In this document: one piece after another, positions 15,028 through 24,296 of the stretch
How positions within the stretch are numbered: position 1 is the stretch's first letter
Layout of the letters: every line of letters starts with the position of its first letter
Origin: an uncultured Bacteroidaceae bacterium
Lineage (GTDB): Bacteria; Bacteroidota; Bacteroidia; Bacteroidales; Bacteroidaceae
Assembly: GCA_905234125.1 (NCBI GenBank)
Contig: CAJOGQ010000016.1
Location: 1-39,130, forward strand
DNA: 39,130 nucleotides
Direction: 5' to 3'
Notes under the pieces: model-generated
What the model was told of the DNA's origin: nothing
The model's input: only the letters and a program-made list of their open reading frames with translations
Databases searched by the model: none
Program-made: the position numbers and the translations under genes

Positions 15028-15933
15028 CTACTTCGTCTTGTCTTTTTTGCCGAAGAGTGAGAAATGGACATACCTTTTGGGGTGCATTCTCAAGTCCTCA
15101 AGCAATCTGGACGAGTTCATCATGGTGGAATCCACATGCAGGGCAATGCTGTTGTCGCTCATCAGCATGCCCAGCGTGTTGTCCTTGCTGGTCATGGCAG
15201 TGTTGATGCGGAAAGTCATGTCCTGCACGTTGCTCAGCGTGGCATCTGCCTTTTGTGCCATTCCCAACATGTCGATTTGATTCAGGTTGTTGGTGGTGGT
15301 CTCCAAATTGTCGCAGATGCTATTGGTCTTGGCCATCAGTTGTGGCACGTCCTTGCCCAACAGCCCGTTGATTTGTCGGGTGGTCACTTTCAGGTCTTCG
15401 GAGATGAGGGCCATGTTATGCATCGACTGGGTGATCGCTGGGTCGTTGGCTCTGTTGTTGAGCGCAGTCAGGATGGAATCCACCTTGGGCAAGAGTGCTT
15501 CCACTTTGGGAACCATGTTGCCAGCTGCCGACATCAGATCCACTAACGGAGCGCCTTTGATGGTGTCGCCTGGCTGGAGGTTTGCGTTGGGGTCTGGTCC
15601 CAGTTTCAAGTTCATCATGGCACTGCCCAGCATCTCTTTGGTCATGTACACAGTGGTGCCCTGTGGAATCTTGAAGTTGGGGTTGATGGTGATTTCCACC
15701 GTCAGGTTCTGGCGTTCGGGGTTGAAGGTGATGGCTTTCACGGTACCGACCTTCAAACCGTTGGCACGTACGTCAGATGCGGTGGGCATGCCTTGCACGT
15801 CGGCAATCTCCACGAAATAGGAAATCTCGTCGTTGAAAAGTTTCAGGCCTTTCAGGAAGATGATGCCTACATAGACGATGATAGCGGAGAGGATGGCCAC
15901 TCCTGCAATCTTTATTTCTTTACTGATTTTCAT
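15028..15933 (-). CDS. MCE/MlaD family lipid-transport protein
   Basis: A 301-residue envelope protein with one N-terminal membrane segment (IAGVAILSAIIVYVGIIFL, about residues 9-27) and a periplasmic MCE domain at about residues 38-115 (YFVEIADVQGMPTASDVRANGLKVG, then GTTVYMTKEMLGSAMMNLKLG). The rest is a long helical stretch with hydrophobic repeats, probably forming a barrel or tube in a hexamer. The family moves phospholipids between membranes together with an ABC transporter, which is not in this window. The amidase gene lies 85 bases upstream on the same strand. The gap is filled with heptad repeats and has no clear promoter, so the two may share a transcript. Confidence 0.87.
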   Translation of the reverse strand: MKISKEIKIAGVAILSAIIVYVGIIFLKGLKLFNDEISYFVEIADVQGMPTASDVRANGLKVGTVKAITFNPERQNLTVEITINPNFKIPQGTTVYMTKEMLGSAMMNLKLGPDPNANLQPGDTIKGAPLVDLMSAAGNMVPKVEALLPKVDSILTALNNRANDPAITQSMHNMALISEDLKVTTRQINGLLGKDVPQLMAKTNSICDNLETTTNNLNQIDMLGMAQKADATLSNVQDMTFRINTAMTSKDNTLGMLMSDNSIALHVDSTMMNSSRLLEDLRMHPKRYVHFSLFGKKDKTK

Positions 15934-15966
15934 ATATTCTAATTCTTAACTATTATTTTATACTCT

Positions 15967-16015
15967 AAACTCTCAACTCTCACCTCTCAACTCTCACCTC
16001 TCAACTCTCAACTCT
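15967..16015. repeat. Heptad tract, complement of AGAGTTG/AGAGGTG
   Basis: Seven head-to-tail 7-base units (AAACTCT, CAACTCT, CACCTCT and so on), the complement of the GTTGAGA family. It ends four bases before the amidase stop codon and fills much of the gap to the MCE gene. Confidence 0.8.
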
Positions 16016-16018
16016 CCC

Positions 16019-17149
16019 TCATTCCTCAAATGTCACGATGAAAGCTTGTGGGAACTTGTCTAAGATGGACTTGCGCAGTTCCTTCGCCTCTTCCAGCGTA
16101 GTGGCCGAACCGTAGGTATAGGTGTATCGCCCGTCCTTCTGATGTATCTCGCATTTCAGTCCCTTGAACTGCTTGTCATTGCTCTTCAGTTTGACGCTTC
16201 CTGACAGGACTTGCACCTTATACACCGTTCTGGGTCCCGATGGCTTGTCTGCAGAAACCGCTGCTGGAGTGCTTTCCTGCTTGGATACCTCCGATGTCTG
16301 GGCTGGCGTGGTTGGAGTCGTTGTGTTCTGCACAGGGGCAGCTGTGGGCTTCTCCAACTTTGCTTCCTTGCCAGTTTTCTGCGCTGCATATTTGGCGATG
16401 GCGTTGTAGATGCTCTTGGCCATCAGGTTCTGGCCGTCCCGTGTCATCAGGAACCGCTCTTCCTCGGGTGTGGAGATGAAGCCGACCTCAAGCAAGACGC
16501 TGGGCATGTAGGTGAGGCGGAGCACGGCGAGGTTGGCCTGACGGACGCCCATGTCCTTACGTCCTCCCGTGTGAACCATTTCATCCTGCGCCATCTTGGC
16601 GAAGACCACGCTCTCCTTCATGTCGTGATCCTGCATCAGTTCATACATGATGTTGGCTTCTGTCGATGAGCCGTAGTTGTATTTCTTGGCCGCGTCGCCT
16701 TCGAGGGCGATGACCGAGTTCTCCCGCTTCTCCACTTCCAGGTTTGTGCCCACCGACTTGAGGCTCAACGTGTACGACTGCACTCCGTAGGCATAATGTC
16801 CGGCATTCTTGGGCAGGGCGTTCACGTGGATGGAGACGAACAAATCCGCCTTGGCCTTGTTGGCAATCTCTGCACGGCGACCCAGTTCGATGAACACATC
16901 CGTCGAGCGCGTATAGACGAGCTTGATTTCCGGATGATTGTTCTTCAGCAGACGTCCCACCTCCATCGTGATATTATAGGCGATGTCCTTCTCGCGGTTG
17001 CGGGGCGATGAACCGATGGTGCCGGGATCCTTCCCTCCATGTCCGGCATCGAGCACCACCACAAACTTCCCGTCGGCAGTGATGGCCGAGGCGGGGAGCG
17101 AGCAGAAAAGTGCGCCTATATATATAATAATGTGTAGGAGTCTTCTCAT
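16019..17149 (-). CDS. N-acetylmuramoyl-L-alanine amidase with SPOR domain
   Basis: A 376-residue exported zinc amidase that cuts the bond between muramic acid and the stem peptide, usually in cell separation. The signal peptide is LLHIIIYIGALFCSLPASA. The Amidase_3 domain spans about residues 28-245: DAGHGGKDPG (first His ligand), REKDIAYNI (Glu ligand), FVSIHVNA (second His) and VLLEVGFIS (catalytic Glu). A Thr/Pro/Ser linker leads to a C-terminal SPOR domain (VYKVQVLSGSVKLK to the end), which binds denuded septal glycan. The ATG at 17149 is chosen over an in-frame TTG at 17170 because that TTG lies inside the -7 element. Confidence 0.92.
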   Translation of the reverse strand: MRRLLHIIIYIGALFCSLPASAITADGKFVVVLDAGHGGKDPGTIGSSPRNREKDIAYNITMEVGRLLKNNHPEIKLVYTRSTDVFIELGRRAEIANKAKADLFVSIHVNALPKNAGHYAYGVQSYTLSLKSVGTNLEVEKRENSVIALEGDAAKKYNYGSSTEANIMYELMQDHDMKESVVFAKMAQDEMVHTGGRKDMGVRQANLAVLRLTYMPSVLLEVGFISTPEEERFLMTRDGQNLMAKSIYNAIAKYAAQKTGKEAKLEKPTAAPVQNTTTPTTPAQTSEVSKQESTPAAVSADKPSGPRTVYKVQVLSGSVKLKSNDKQFKGLKCEIHQKDGRYTYTYGSATTLEEAKELRKSILDKFPQAFIVTFEE

Positions 17150-17167
17150 ATCAATTAAAATTCGTTG

Positions 17168-17175
17168 CAAAGGTA
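17168..17175 (-). promoter_or_regulatory. -7 element of the amidase gene
   Basis: The complement reads TACCTTTG, 19 bases upstream of the ATG at 17149. Confidence 0.6.
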
Positions 17176-17272
17176 GTGAAAGTCAAAGACAAAACAAAAT
17201 GAAAGAACTTTTTTTTTATTTTTATTGGACAAAAACTCAAACAAATGACAAAACCGACTACTACTTTGAGAC

Positions 17273-19408
17273 TTAATGTGTTAGATGGAACTTCACGCCA
17301 CCCATGATCCAGAGGCCGGGCTGGAGGACGTTGGGATGGTCGTAGTAGTGGTGATTCGTCAGGTTGTTGGCCTGGACGTAGAGGGTCGAGTGGGGGAGGG
17401 TCCACTGGATTTTGAGGTCGAGCGTGGCGGTGGCGCCGAAGGGTTGGGATTGGCCGGTCTGGGCGTTGTCGAAGGCACCGGAACGGTTCTTGAGGGTGAA
17501 ATCCCATTGGGCGGTGAGGTGCGGGAGGATGCTGTGGTTGAGCGAGGCGACGAGTTTGTGGCGGAGGAAGGTCATGCGGGAAACGTAGTTGAGAGTTGAG
17601 AGTTGAGAGGTGATAGTTGACAGTTGTGGGGAGCCTGCTCGCCACTTGTAGTTGTAGCAGTAGGAGAGGGTGAGGCGCTGGAGGAGGGAGTGGATGCCCC
17701 ATTGTTGGGTGAAGTCGAAGGTGGCGAGGGCTTCGGCGCCGAGGGTGTTGATGTCGCTGTTGGCGGTCTGGTAGTAGGTGGAGTCGGGATGTTTCACCCA
17801 GTCGATCATGTCGGTTCCGTGGCGGTAGAAGCCTTTGGTCTGGAGGCGGTAGAAGGAGCCGGTGAAGGAGGCACCGAGGTGCCAGTCTGTGCTCTTCTCG
17901 GGCTTGAGGCGGAGGTTCCCTTGCAGGCCGGGGCCGTTGTAGTAGAGGTCGGTGTAGGTGGGGGTGCGAAGGCTCTGGTTGAAGGAGGCAAAGAGCTTCA
18001 GCGCTTCAGTGGGTCGCCAGGAGAGGTCGATGCCGGGGTAGAGTCGCATGGAGCCTTCGACGGAGGTGTTGTGGTTGGCCAGCATGCCGACGGAAAGGGT
18101 CACGTGGTCGAAGAGGATGTCGTGCTCGGCGTAGAGGCTGAGGTTGGTTCGTCCGTCCTTATATTGATAATAGGTGTCGTGGCCAGGCACTTTGTAGCGG
18201 TGCTGGTCTTGGGCGGGGATTTCCTTGCCGAGACGGGTGGAGAGGATATTCTCGCGCCGGAGTTCGAGGCCGATGGCGGTCTTGCCGAGTGCCCAGGTGG
18301 TGTAGGCGTTGGCATTGGCGCCATAGACGTTGGTCTGGTGGAAGTTCTGGTAGGCTTGGGGATTGGCTCGTCGCCAGACGTAGTGGTCGAGGGAGCGGTT
18401 CCAGTAGAGCTGGACGGGCACATGGATGCGTCCCTTGTATTCGGCTTGGAGGGCAATCAGATAGCGGCGGTCTTCCTCATACTGCGTGTCGGAGCCGGTG
18501 CCGTAGAAGGTGTTGGCGCCGTAGTTCATGGTGCTGAGCCCAGCCTGCAGGTTGGCGTCGAAGTGCTGGCTCTCGTAGCGTCCGTTCCAGTAGGCGTTGC
18601 CCTTGTTGAAGTCGTCGTTGGTGGTTCCACCGTCGCTGCGGGTGTAGCCTCCGCTGATGCGGTTGTTGAAGTGGGCAGTTTTCAGTGCCCCGAAGGCATT
18701 GGCACCGAAGGTTCCGTAGGAGCCTCCTTGCAGATGGGCACCCAGCGAATTGCCGTGCTCGTTGCGAGTGACGATGTTGATGGCTCCGGCGAAGGCTTGG
18801 CTTCCGTAGATTCGGCTGGCTCCTCCTTCGATGATTTCGATGCGCTCGATGTCATCGACGTTGACGGGGAGATCGACGGTCAGATGGCCGGTGTGGGGAT
18901 TGGAGATGTTGATGCCGTTGAGCAGGACGGTGAGCTGATCCTCGGTTCCGCCGTTCACGCCGATGTCGGTCTGAATGCCGAAGCCTCCACGTTGCCTGAC
19001 GTCCACTCCTGCGGAGAGTTTCAGCAGGTCGTTGACGGACTGGGCACTGGAGGCTTCGATATCCTGACGGTTGATGACTTGGACGAGGCGGACGGCCTTG
19101 TCTGCAGGAAGTGGGGCACGGGTGGCGATCACCTCCACGGGGATGAGGAGGAGGGAGTCGAGGGCATCGTCGGGGCTATCTGTGCCACAGCCACTTGCGG
19201 AGCTGGAGGACTGTCCGTCGTTGTGACCCTGCTCATGACTCATGGCCATCATGGCTGCAGCTGAGTCGGGACAGGCGAAGGTGAGGGTGGCAACGCTGAG
19301 GACAGCGATGCGGATTTCGCGCTTCAGACTGAGGAAGATGGCGTCGCCATGACGGGTGAAGTGGTGCCAGACGATGGCCTTGGGTTTCTGATTGAATATT
19401 TTTTTCAT
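17273..19408 (-). CDS. TonB-dependent outer-membrane receptor (BtuB-like)
   Basis: A 711-residue receptor. The N-terminus (KAIVWHHFTRHGDAIFLSLKREIRIAVLSVATL) is the long leader typical of Bacteroidota vitamin B12-type receptors. A plug domain follows with a TonB-box-like LLLIPVEVIATRAP (about residues 89-102), INRQDIEASSAQSVNDLLKLSAGVDVRQRGG and RIEIIEGGASRIYGSQAFAGAINIVT. The rest is the beta barrel, ending WIMGGVKFHLTH with a typical aromatic C-terminal strand. Cobalamin or another cofactor is the likely ligand, but no cobalamin riboswitch fits in the 22-base gap after rodA. It is probably read through from the rod-shape operon. A 42-base heptad tract lies in frame within the barrel (17585-17626). 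Confidence 0.85.
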   Translation of the reverse strand: MKKIFNQKPKAIVWHHFTRHGDAIFLSLKREIRIAVLSVATLTFACPDSAAAMMAMSHEQGHNDGQSSSSASGCGTDSPDDALDSLLLIPVEVIATRAPLPADKAVRLVQVINRQDIEASSAQSVNDLLKLSAGVDVRQRGGFGIQTDIGVNGGTEDQLTVLLNGINISNPHTGHLTVDLPVNVDDIERIEIIEGGASRIYGSQAFAGAINIVTRNEHGNSLGAHLQGGSYGTFGANAFGALKTAHFNNRISGGYTRSDGGTTNDDFNKGNAYWNGRYESQHFDANLQAGLSTMNYGANTFYGTGSDTQYEEDRRYLIALQAEYKGRIHVPVQLYWNRSLDHYVWRRANPQAYQNFHQTNVYGANANAYTTWALGKTAIGLELRRENILSTRLGKEIPAQDQHRYKVPGHDTYYQYKDGRTNLSLYAEHDILFDHVTLSVGMLANHNTSVEGSMRLYPGIDLSWRPTEALKLFASFNQSLRTPTYTDLYYNGPGLQGNLRLKPEKSTDWHLGASFTGSFYRLQTKGFYRHGTDMIDWVKHPDSTYYQTANSDINTLGAEALATFDFTQQWGIHSLLQRLTLSYCYNYKWRAGSPQLSTITSQLSTLNYVSRMTFLRHKLVASLNHSILPHLTAQWDFTLKNRSGAFDNAQTGQSQPFGATATLDLKIQWTLPHSTLYVQANNLTNHHYYDHPNVLQPGLWIMGGVKFHLTH
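17585..17626. repeat. Heptad tract inside the TonB-receptor gene
   Basis: Six 7-base units (GTAGTTG, AGAGTTG, AGAGGTG, ATAGTTG, ACAGTTG type) lie in frame. 42 bases encode 14 residues, giving the repeat-like QLSTITSQLSTLNY at about residues 594-608. The unit is the same as in the intergenic tracts at 15967-16015 and from 33.1 kb onward. Confidence 0.8.
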
Positions 19409-19430
19409 TGCTTTTTGAATTTTGAGTTAT

Positions 19431-20897
19431 TTATTGTCTCTTCAGGTTTCTCTCCGCATCCATCCTCAGCAGAATGAAGAGGAGGAGGGTGAAGCCCCAT
19501 AGGTTGGAGCCTCCGTAGGAGAAGAAGGGGAGGGGGATGCCGATGACAGGCGTGAGGCCGAGCACCATGCCGACGTTGATGAACAGATGGAAGAGGAAGA
19601 TGCAGAGCACGCAGTAGCCATAGACTCGTCCCATTGTGAAGGGTTGTCGTTCAGCGACGATGATGAGTCGCAGGATGAAGGCGAGATAGACAGCGAGAAC
19701 TGCTGCGGAACCGAGGAATCCTTCTTCCTCACCGACGGTGCAGAAGATGAAGTCGGTGTGCTGTTCTGGCACGTAGCGGAGTTTGGTCTGGGTGCCGTTG
19801 AGGAAGCCCTTTCCGTAGAGTCCACCCGAACCGATGGCGATTTTGGCCTGATTGACGTTGTAGCCCGCTCCACGCAGGTCGTCCTTCTTGCCGAGCAGAA
19901 CCTCGATGCGTGTGCGCTGGTGGTCGGCCAAATGGTCGAAGATGGTGCTGCTGAGGTAGTAGAGCGAGCAAGAGAGGATGGCGAAGAGGGCGATGAGCGC
20001 GTATTTATAGATGTGCGTGTAGAAGGCGAGACCTATGATGTAGAGAATCATCAGGACGCAAGCGCCAAGCATCACGTAGCAGGCGTTGAATGGGATGACG
20101 AAGCTGGAGAACAGCAGGGCGATGAGCGTGGCTCCGTAGCACACGGATGCCATCAGTTTGACGGCCAGCATGTTCTGGCAATAAACCCAGACCATGCCGA
20201 TGGTGAAGGTCATGGCTAAGAGCAGGACAGTGAATTCACCAACCGATATGGGCATGTCGCCAATCATGTCGTCGCTGAACTTCATGCCCACCACGAAATA
20301 TACCACGCAGGCGAAGCCGCTGAAGAGCATGGAGCCGGTCATTCCTTCGCGATAGAGCATCAGGAAGAAGGCGAAATAGACAAGTGCGGAACCTGTCTCC
20401 TTTTGGCCGATGATGAGGAGCATCGGGAGCATGATCAGGCCAATGGCGATGGCGAGGTCTTTCGTCTTCTTGATGTTGAAACCATATCTGTCCATGAATT
20501 TGCCCAAGGCCAGCGCAACAGCAAATTTGGCGAACTCAGCGGGCTGAATCTTGACCGACCCGCCGATGGGCAACCACGAACGGGAGCCCTTTGTGTCGGG
20601 GGCAATGACGATGGTGACGGCCAGGAGAATCATCATGGCTCCGTAGATGACGTAGGCGGCTGTGTCGTAGAAGCGCTTCTCGATGAGCATCAGCACAGCG
20701 GCCAGTACCAACGACGAGGCTCCCCACACGATTTGCTTGCCCGAGTTCGTCTCCCACGCGAAGAGGTTGGGATTGTTGAAGTCGTAGCAGGCACCGCACA
20801 CGCTGAACCATCCCCACACAATCAGAATCACGTAGAGCAGAATGGTCACCCAGTCGATGCTGAGGAATATGCCTTTGTTATCTCTCTCTTGTTCCAT
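19431..20897 (-). CDS. rodA: Rod-shape determining protein RodA (SEDS glycosyltransferase)
   Basis: RodA polymerises lipid II into glycan strands during cell elongation, paired with PBP2. The 488-residue polytopic membrane protein begins SIDWVTILLYVILIVWGWFSV. The SEDS hallmarks are GSRSWLPIGGSVKIQPAEFAKFAVALALGKFM in the first half, and late GGLYGKGFLNGTQTKLRYVPEQHTDFIFCTVGEEEGFLG and GIPLPFFSYGGSNL. It is longer than E. coli RodA because of extra loop sequence near residues 240-330. A TTG at 20903 is possible, but the ATG at 20897 is preferred. It overlaps the end of mrdA by 20 bases, consistent with translational coupling. Confidence 0.95.
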   Translation of the reverse strand: MEQERDNKGIFLSIDWVTILLYVILIVWGWFSVCGACYDFNNPNLFAWETNSGKQIVWGASSLVLAAVLMLIEKRFYDTAAYVIYGAMMILLAVTIVIAPDTKGSRSWLPIGGSVKIQPAEFAKFAVALALGKFMDRYGFNIKKTKDLAIAIGLIMLPMLLIIGQKETGSALVYFAFFLMLYREGMTGSMLFSGFACVVYFVVGMKFSDDMIGDMPISVGEFTVLLLAMTFTIGMVWVYCQNMLAVKLMASVCYGATLIALLFSSFVIPFNACYVMLGACVLMILYIIGLAFYTHIYKYALIALFAILSCSLYYLSSTIFDHLADHQRTRIEVLLGKKDDLRGAGYNVNQAKIAIGSGGLYGKGFLNGTQTKLRYVPEQHTDFIFCTVGEEEGFLGSAAVLAVYLAFILRLIIVAERQPFTMGRVYGYCVLCIFLFHLFINVGMVLGLTPVIGIPLPFFSYGGSNLWGFTLLLFILLRMDAERNLKRQ

Positions 20898-22722
20898 AAT
20901 CAATGTGTCTGTTTTGGAAGGCCGTGGCCTTGGCCTCGCTGCCTGGCGAGAGTTCGCCCTTGATGTATTGCTCCATCATCAGCGCTCCGATGGGCACACC
21001 GAATGTGGCACCGAAACCACCATTCTCCACATAGACGGCGATGGCAATTTGAGGGTCATCCTTCGGAGCGAAACCCATGAAAGCTGAGTGGTCTTTGCCT
21101 CGGTTCTGCGCCGTACCAGTTTTTCCGCACACTTCGTACATCGTCGTGTTGGCACTTCGGCAGGTTCCGCCCAGAACGGCCTTGCGCATACCCTCCACCA
21201 CCAGCTCGTAGTTTTCCTTCTTCACCTTGGTGTAGTGCTTCACCTTCAGGCTGTCGGCAATCTGTCCGTCCTCAATCGCCTTGACGACATGAGGCGTGAT
21301 GTAGTAGCCCCGATTGGCGATGGTGGCACCGAGATTGGCAATCTGCAACGGACTGAGTGTCACCTCGCCCTGTCCGATGGCGATGGAGATGACGCCCAAC
21401 GCATTCCACTTGCCCAGCCGGCGGTCGTAGTATTCGGCATTCGGGATCATGCCACGGGCTTCACCAGGCAGGTCAACCCCCAATTTGTAGCCGAATCCCA
21501 TCGAAACCATGTAGTTCTTCCACGTGGTCATGGCCTCCTGAATGGTCTTGTAGTTCGTGCGGTTGTTCAGCATGTGGTAAAGTCCCCAGCAGAAATAGCC
21601 GTTGCACGAAGTGGCGATGGCAGGAATCAGCGGAAGTGGGGAACCATGTCCGTGACAGCCCACTCGCATGCCATGGGTGACGAAGCCACGATAGCAGGGA
21701 TAGGCGGTGGACGGGGTGATGATGCCTTCTTGCAGGAACGTCAGCGCCTGCGACGTCTTGAACGTGGAGCCCGGAGGATAGGTTCCGGAGATGGCTCGGT
21801 TCAGCATCGGCTTCATCGGGTCGCGTTGCATCTCCATCATCTGTGCGCCACGTTGCTTGCCCTCCATGCGATGAGGGTCATAGCTTGGCGAACTGACCAT
21901 GCAGAGAATCTCGCCTGTCTTCGGCTCGATGGCCACGATAGCACCCATCTTTCCCTCCATCAGACGCTCGCCCAAGGCCTGCAACTTGGCATCGATGGAC
22001 AGCGTGATGTTCTTGCCTGGAACGGGTTTGCGGTCAAACTTTCCGTTCTGATAATGTCCCTGGATACGTCCACGGGCATCGCGCAACAGCACTTCCACAC
22101 CCTTGATGCCACGGAGCTCAGGCTCATAACTGCGCTCCACACCTTGCTTGCCGATATAATCGCCTGGGTCGTAATAGTCGTCGTTGTCCACTTCCTTCTG
22201 CGACACCTCCGCCACATCGCCCAGCACATGGGCACAGTAGTCGGTGGCATATCTGCGGATGGTTCGTTCCCTGACATTGAAGCCATGAAAACGGAACAGC
22301 TTCTCCTGCAGGATGCTGAACTCCTGCGAAGAAATCTGGTTCATGAACAGCTGTGGTGTGTAGGGGGAGTAACCGGGATTCTTGTTGCGATCCTTGATCA
22401 GATTCATGCGTTCGTCAAACTGCTCTTTTGTCATGCCGAGCGTCTTGCAGAAGTCGAGCGTGTCGAGATTGTGCACCTCGCGCATCACGACCATCACGTC
22501 GTAGGCCGGCTGATTGAACACCAGCAGTTCTCCGTTGCGATCGTAGATGACACCACGCGCCGGGAAGATGACCTTGTTGAAGAAGGCATTGTTGTCGGCA
22601 GACTTCTTGTACTCTCCATCAGACAACTGAAGGAAAGCCAAGCGGGTGATATAGCTCAGGACAATGACCATGGCTATACCACCGATGACGTACTTGCGGT
22701 ATTCGTAACGATGACTTTTCAT
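20878..22722 (-). CDS. mrdA: Penicillin-binding protein 2 (transpeptidase for elongation)
   Basis: A 614-residue class B PBP that crosslinks glycan made by RodA. One N-terminal membrane segment (YVIGGIAMVIVLSYITRL) is followed by the dimerisation domain (VIFPARGVIYDRNGELLVFNQPAYDV) and the transpeptidase domain. The catalytic motifs are STFK within PPGSTFKT (about residue 320), SCN within ATSCNGYF (about 373) and KTGT within CGKTGTAQN (about 535). The ATG at 22722 is chosen: it overlaps the mreD stop as ATGA. The longer frame from 22818 would overlap mreD by 100 bases and adds only a His/Arg-rich tail. Confidence 0.95.
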   Translation of the reverse strand: MKSHRYEYRKYVIGGIAMVIVLSYITRLAFLQLSDGEYKKSADNNAFFNKVIFPARGVIYDRNGELLVFNQPAYDVMVVMREVHNLDTLDFCKTLGMTKEQFDERMNLIKDRNKNPGYSPYTPQLFMNQISSQEFSILQEKLFRFHGFNVRERTIRRYATDYCAHVLGDVAEVSQKEVDNDDYYDPGDYIGKQGVERSYEPELRGIKGVEVLLRDARGRIQGHYQNGKFDRKPVPGKNITLSIDAKLQALGERLMEGKMGAIVAIEPKTGEILCMVSSPSYDPHRMEGKQRGAQMMEMQRDPMKPMLNRAISGTYPPGSTFKTSQALTFLQEGIITPSTAYPCYRGFVTHGMRVGCHGHGSPLPLIPAIATSCNGYFCWGLYHMLNNRTNYKTIQEAMTTWKNYMVSMGFGYKLGVDLPGEARGMIPNAEYYDRRLGKWNALGVISIAIGQGEVTLSPLQIANLGATIANRGYYITPHVVKAIEDGQIADSLKVKHYTKVKKENYELVVEGMRKAVLGGTCRSANTTMYEVCGKTGTAQNRGKDHSAFMGFAPKDDPQIAIAVYVENGGFGATFGVPIGALMMEQYIKGELSPGSEAKATAFQNRHIDYGTRER

Positions 22723-23231
22723 GGGTTCTTGCGTGGACGAACCAATAATTCTATGCCGATGATGATGAGCGTGGTCATGACTGCGCTTCCGACGATGGAA
22801 ATGGCTGTCATTGGCCAATCATTCAGGGTGAAAGCATCCAGCAGATAAAAAGCGCCGTTCAGCATGAGCATGAGCAACAAGACGTAGAACATGTAGTTCC
22901 AGAAGCCCAACGTTTCCATGGTGGGCGTGAAATCTTCTGCCGCATCGTGTGGGGTAAATATGCCAAGCAATGCGGGCTGGCACATGGCTATCAGCGTACA
23001 GGATGCCGAGGCCATGCCTGCCGTATTGCTGAAGATGTCGTAGAGCAAGCCGATGGCAAATCCCCACAGCAGGATGCTGATGCGCGATGTGTTGCGATGG
23101 AAACAGACCACCATGTAGCCTATCACCAAGGGGGTGACATAGCCCAGCAGGTGGATGTTGTTGCAAACCAACACCTGGAAGAATAGCAGAATGCACAGTC
23201 TCAGGAGACGTGAAATGAATACTGAACTCAT
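22719..23231 (-). CDS. mreD: Rod-shape determining protein MreD
   Basis: A 170-residue inner-membrane protein with about five hydrophobic segments (LCILLFFQVLVCNNIHLLGYVTPLVIGYMVVCF, then ILLWGFAIGLLYDIFSNTAGM, the most conserved MreD stretch). It is part of the elongasome with MreC and RodA/PBP2. Both ends overlap neighbours by four bases in the ATGA arrangement (mreC stop at its start, mrdA start at its stop), so the three are translationally coupled. Length is normal. Confidence 0.88.
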   Translation of the reverse strand: MSSVFISRLLRLCILLFFQVLVCNNIHLLGYVTPLVIGYMVVCFHRNTSRISILLWGFAIGLLYDIFSNTAGMASASCTLIAMCQPALLGIFTPHDAAEDFTPTMETLGFWNYMFYVLLLMLMLNGAFYLLDAFTLNDWPMTAISIVGSAVMTTLIIIGIELLVRPRKNP

Positions 23232-24289
23232 CTTACTGTATCGGTTTTTACTGTTGCCTCTTGTTCGGAGGTCTGGGTTGTTTTCTTCTGTTCGGAAGTC
23301 TGAGCCCCCATCGTTTCGGCATACTTCTTCTCCAAGTCAGCCTTGATCATTTCCTCTTCGGCCTTCTTCTTCTTCTCTTCGTCAGCCTTTCGTTGGGCTT
23401 CTTCCGCATCTTTCTTCTGTTCCTGACTCTTGAGGATGCTGTCTTGCTTGGCAGGATCCACTGCCATCTCCTCCAACAGATGACGCTCTGGCGAATAGTA
23501 ATCCGTAATCACAGAAACCTCGCGCAGGGTGGGGAAGTCGGTGAACAGCCTCACTTTCAGCCTGTAGGACATGCCGTCAGTGGAGTCGTCGATGCCCGTG
23601 ACGATTCCGATGGGAAGTCCGGGAGGGAAGATGTCCGAGTAGCCGTTGGTCTCGACGATGTCATTCTTCTTCACCTTCGCATGACGGGGAATGCTGGTTG
23701 CGTATGCCACATTCGCATAGCCACGTTCCCACACCAACGAACCAAAGTATTCCGAGTCCTTCAGACGGCAACTCACATGGCTGTTCTCGTTCAGCAGGGG
23801 CATCACGATGCTGTAGTGGAGGCTCGTCATATAGACGATGCCCACGATGCCTCGCGAGCAAATCACACCCATCTCTGGTCGGATACCATCCACCTCTCCC
23901 TTATTGATGGTGATGAGGTTGTTGGCCTTGTGCAGGGTGCTGTTCACCACCTGGGCAGGAATGGTGTGGTAGAGCGCAGGCAATTCAGGCATACGCTTCA
24001 CGCTGTCATTCTGTAGGGCTTCTTCCAACTGTTGGCGCAGACCATACACCTCCTTGCGGAGTTCCTCATTGGCCAACTCCATGTTCTGGTTCTCCTCCCG
24101 CAGATGAATGTATGACGAAATGCCACTAATGACGTTGTAGGCCGTACCTACCACGTCATTAGCGGTTGTGAAATACACACTCTTCTGATAACCATTGTAA
24201 CTGAAGAGAAAGACCAGACTGATCACCTCCAGAGCAATGAACAGAAACCAGTGCCTATTCTTGATGATTAAGTCAATCAGTGCACGCAT
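23228..24289 (-). CDS. mreC: Rod-shape determining protein MreC
   Basis: A 353-residue periplasmic scaffold of the elongasome. A single N-terminal membrane helix (WFLFIALEVISLVFLFSYNGY) is followed by a coiled-coil (REENQNMELANEELRKEVYGLRQQLEEALQ, about residues 60-90) and the paired beta-barrel domain (INKGEVDGIRPEMGVICSRGIVGIV, then RLKDSEYFGSLVW and VVETNGYSDIFPPGLPIGIVTGI-like segments). Residues from about 270 are a charged Lys/Glu/Gln-rich tail, longer than in E. coli and likely disordered or coiled. It begins seven bases after mreB and overlaps mreD. Confidence 0.92.
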   Translation of the reverse strand: MRALIDLIIKNRHWFLFIALEVISLVFLFSYNGYQKSVYFTTANDVVGTAYNVISGISSYIHLREENQNMELANEELRKEVYGLRQQLEEALQNDSVKRMPELPALYHTIPAQVVNSTLHKANNLITINKGEVDGIRPEMGVICSRGIVGIVYMTSLHYSIVMPLLNENSHVSCRLKDSEYFGSLVWERGYANVAYATSIPRHAKVKKNDIVETNGYSDIFPPGLPIGIVTGIDDSTDGMSYRLKVRLFTDFPTLREVSVITDYYSPERHLLEEMAVDPAKQDSILKSQEQKKDAEEAQRKADEEKKKKAEEEMIKADLEKKYAETMGAQTSEQKKTTQTSEQEATVKTDTVR

Positions 24290-24296
24290 GGCACGC

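Noticed and set aside
17624-19264. 546-codon plus-strand frame opposite the TonB receptor
   Set aside because: Composition is dominated by Gly, Val and Glu with no domain; the opposite strand encodes a full receptor.
22722-22818. Longer N-terminus for PBP2 starting at 22818
   Set aside because: It would overlap mreD by 100 bases and adds His/Arg-rich sequence not seen in the family; the ATGA overlap start is better.
21088-22848. 586-codon plus-strand frame opposite mrdA
   Set aside because: Antisense shadow; mrdA has all transpeptidase motifs.
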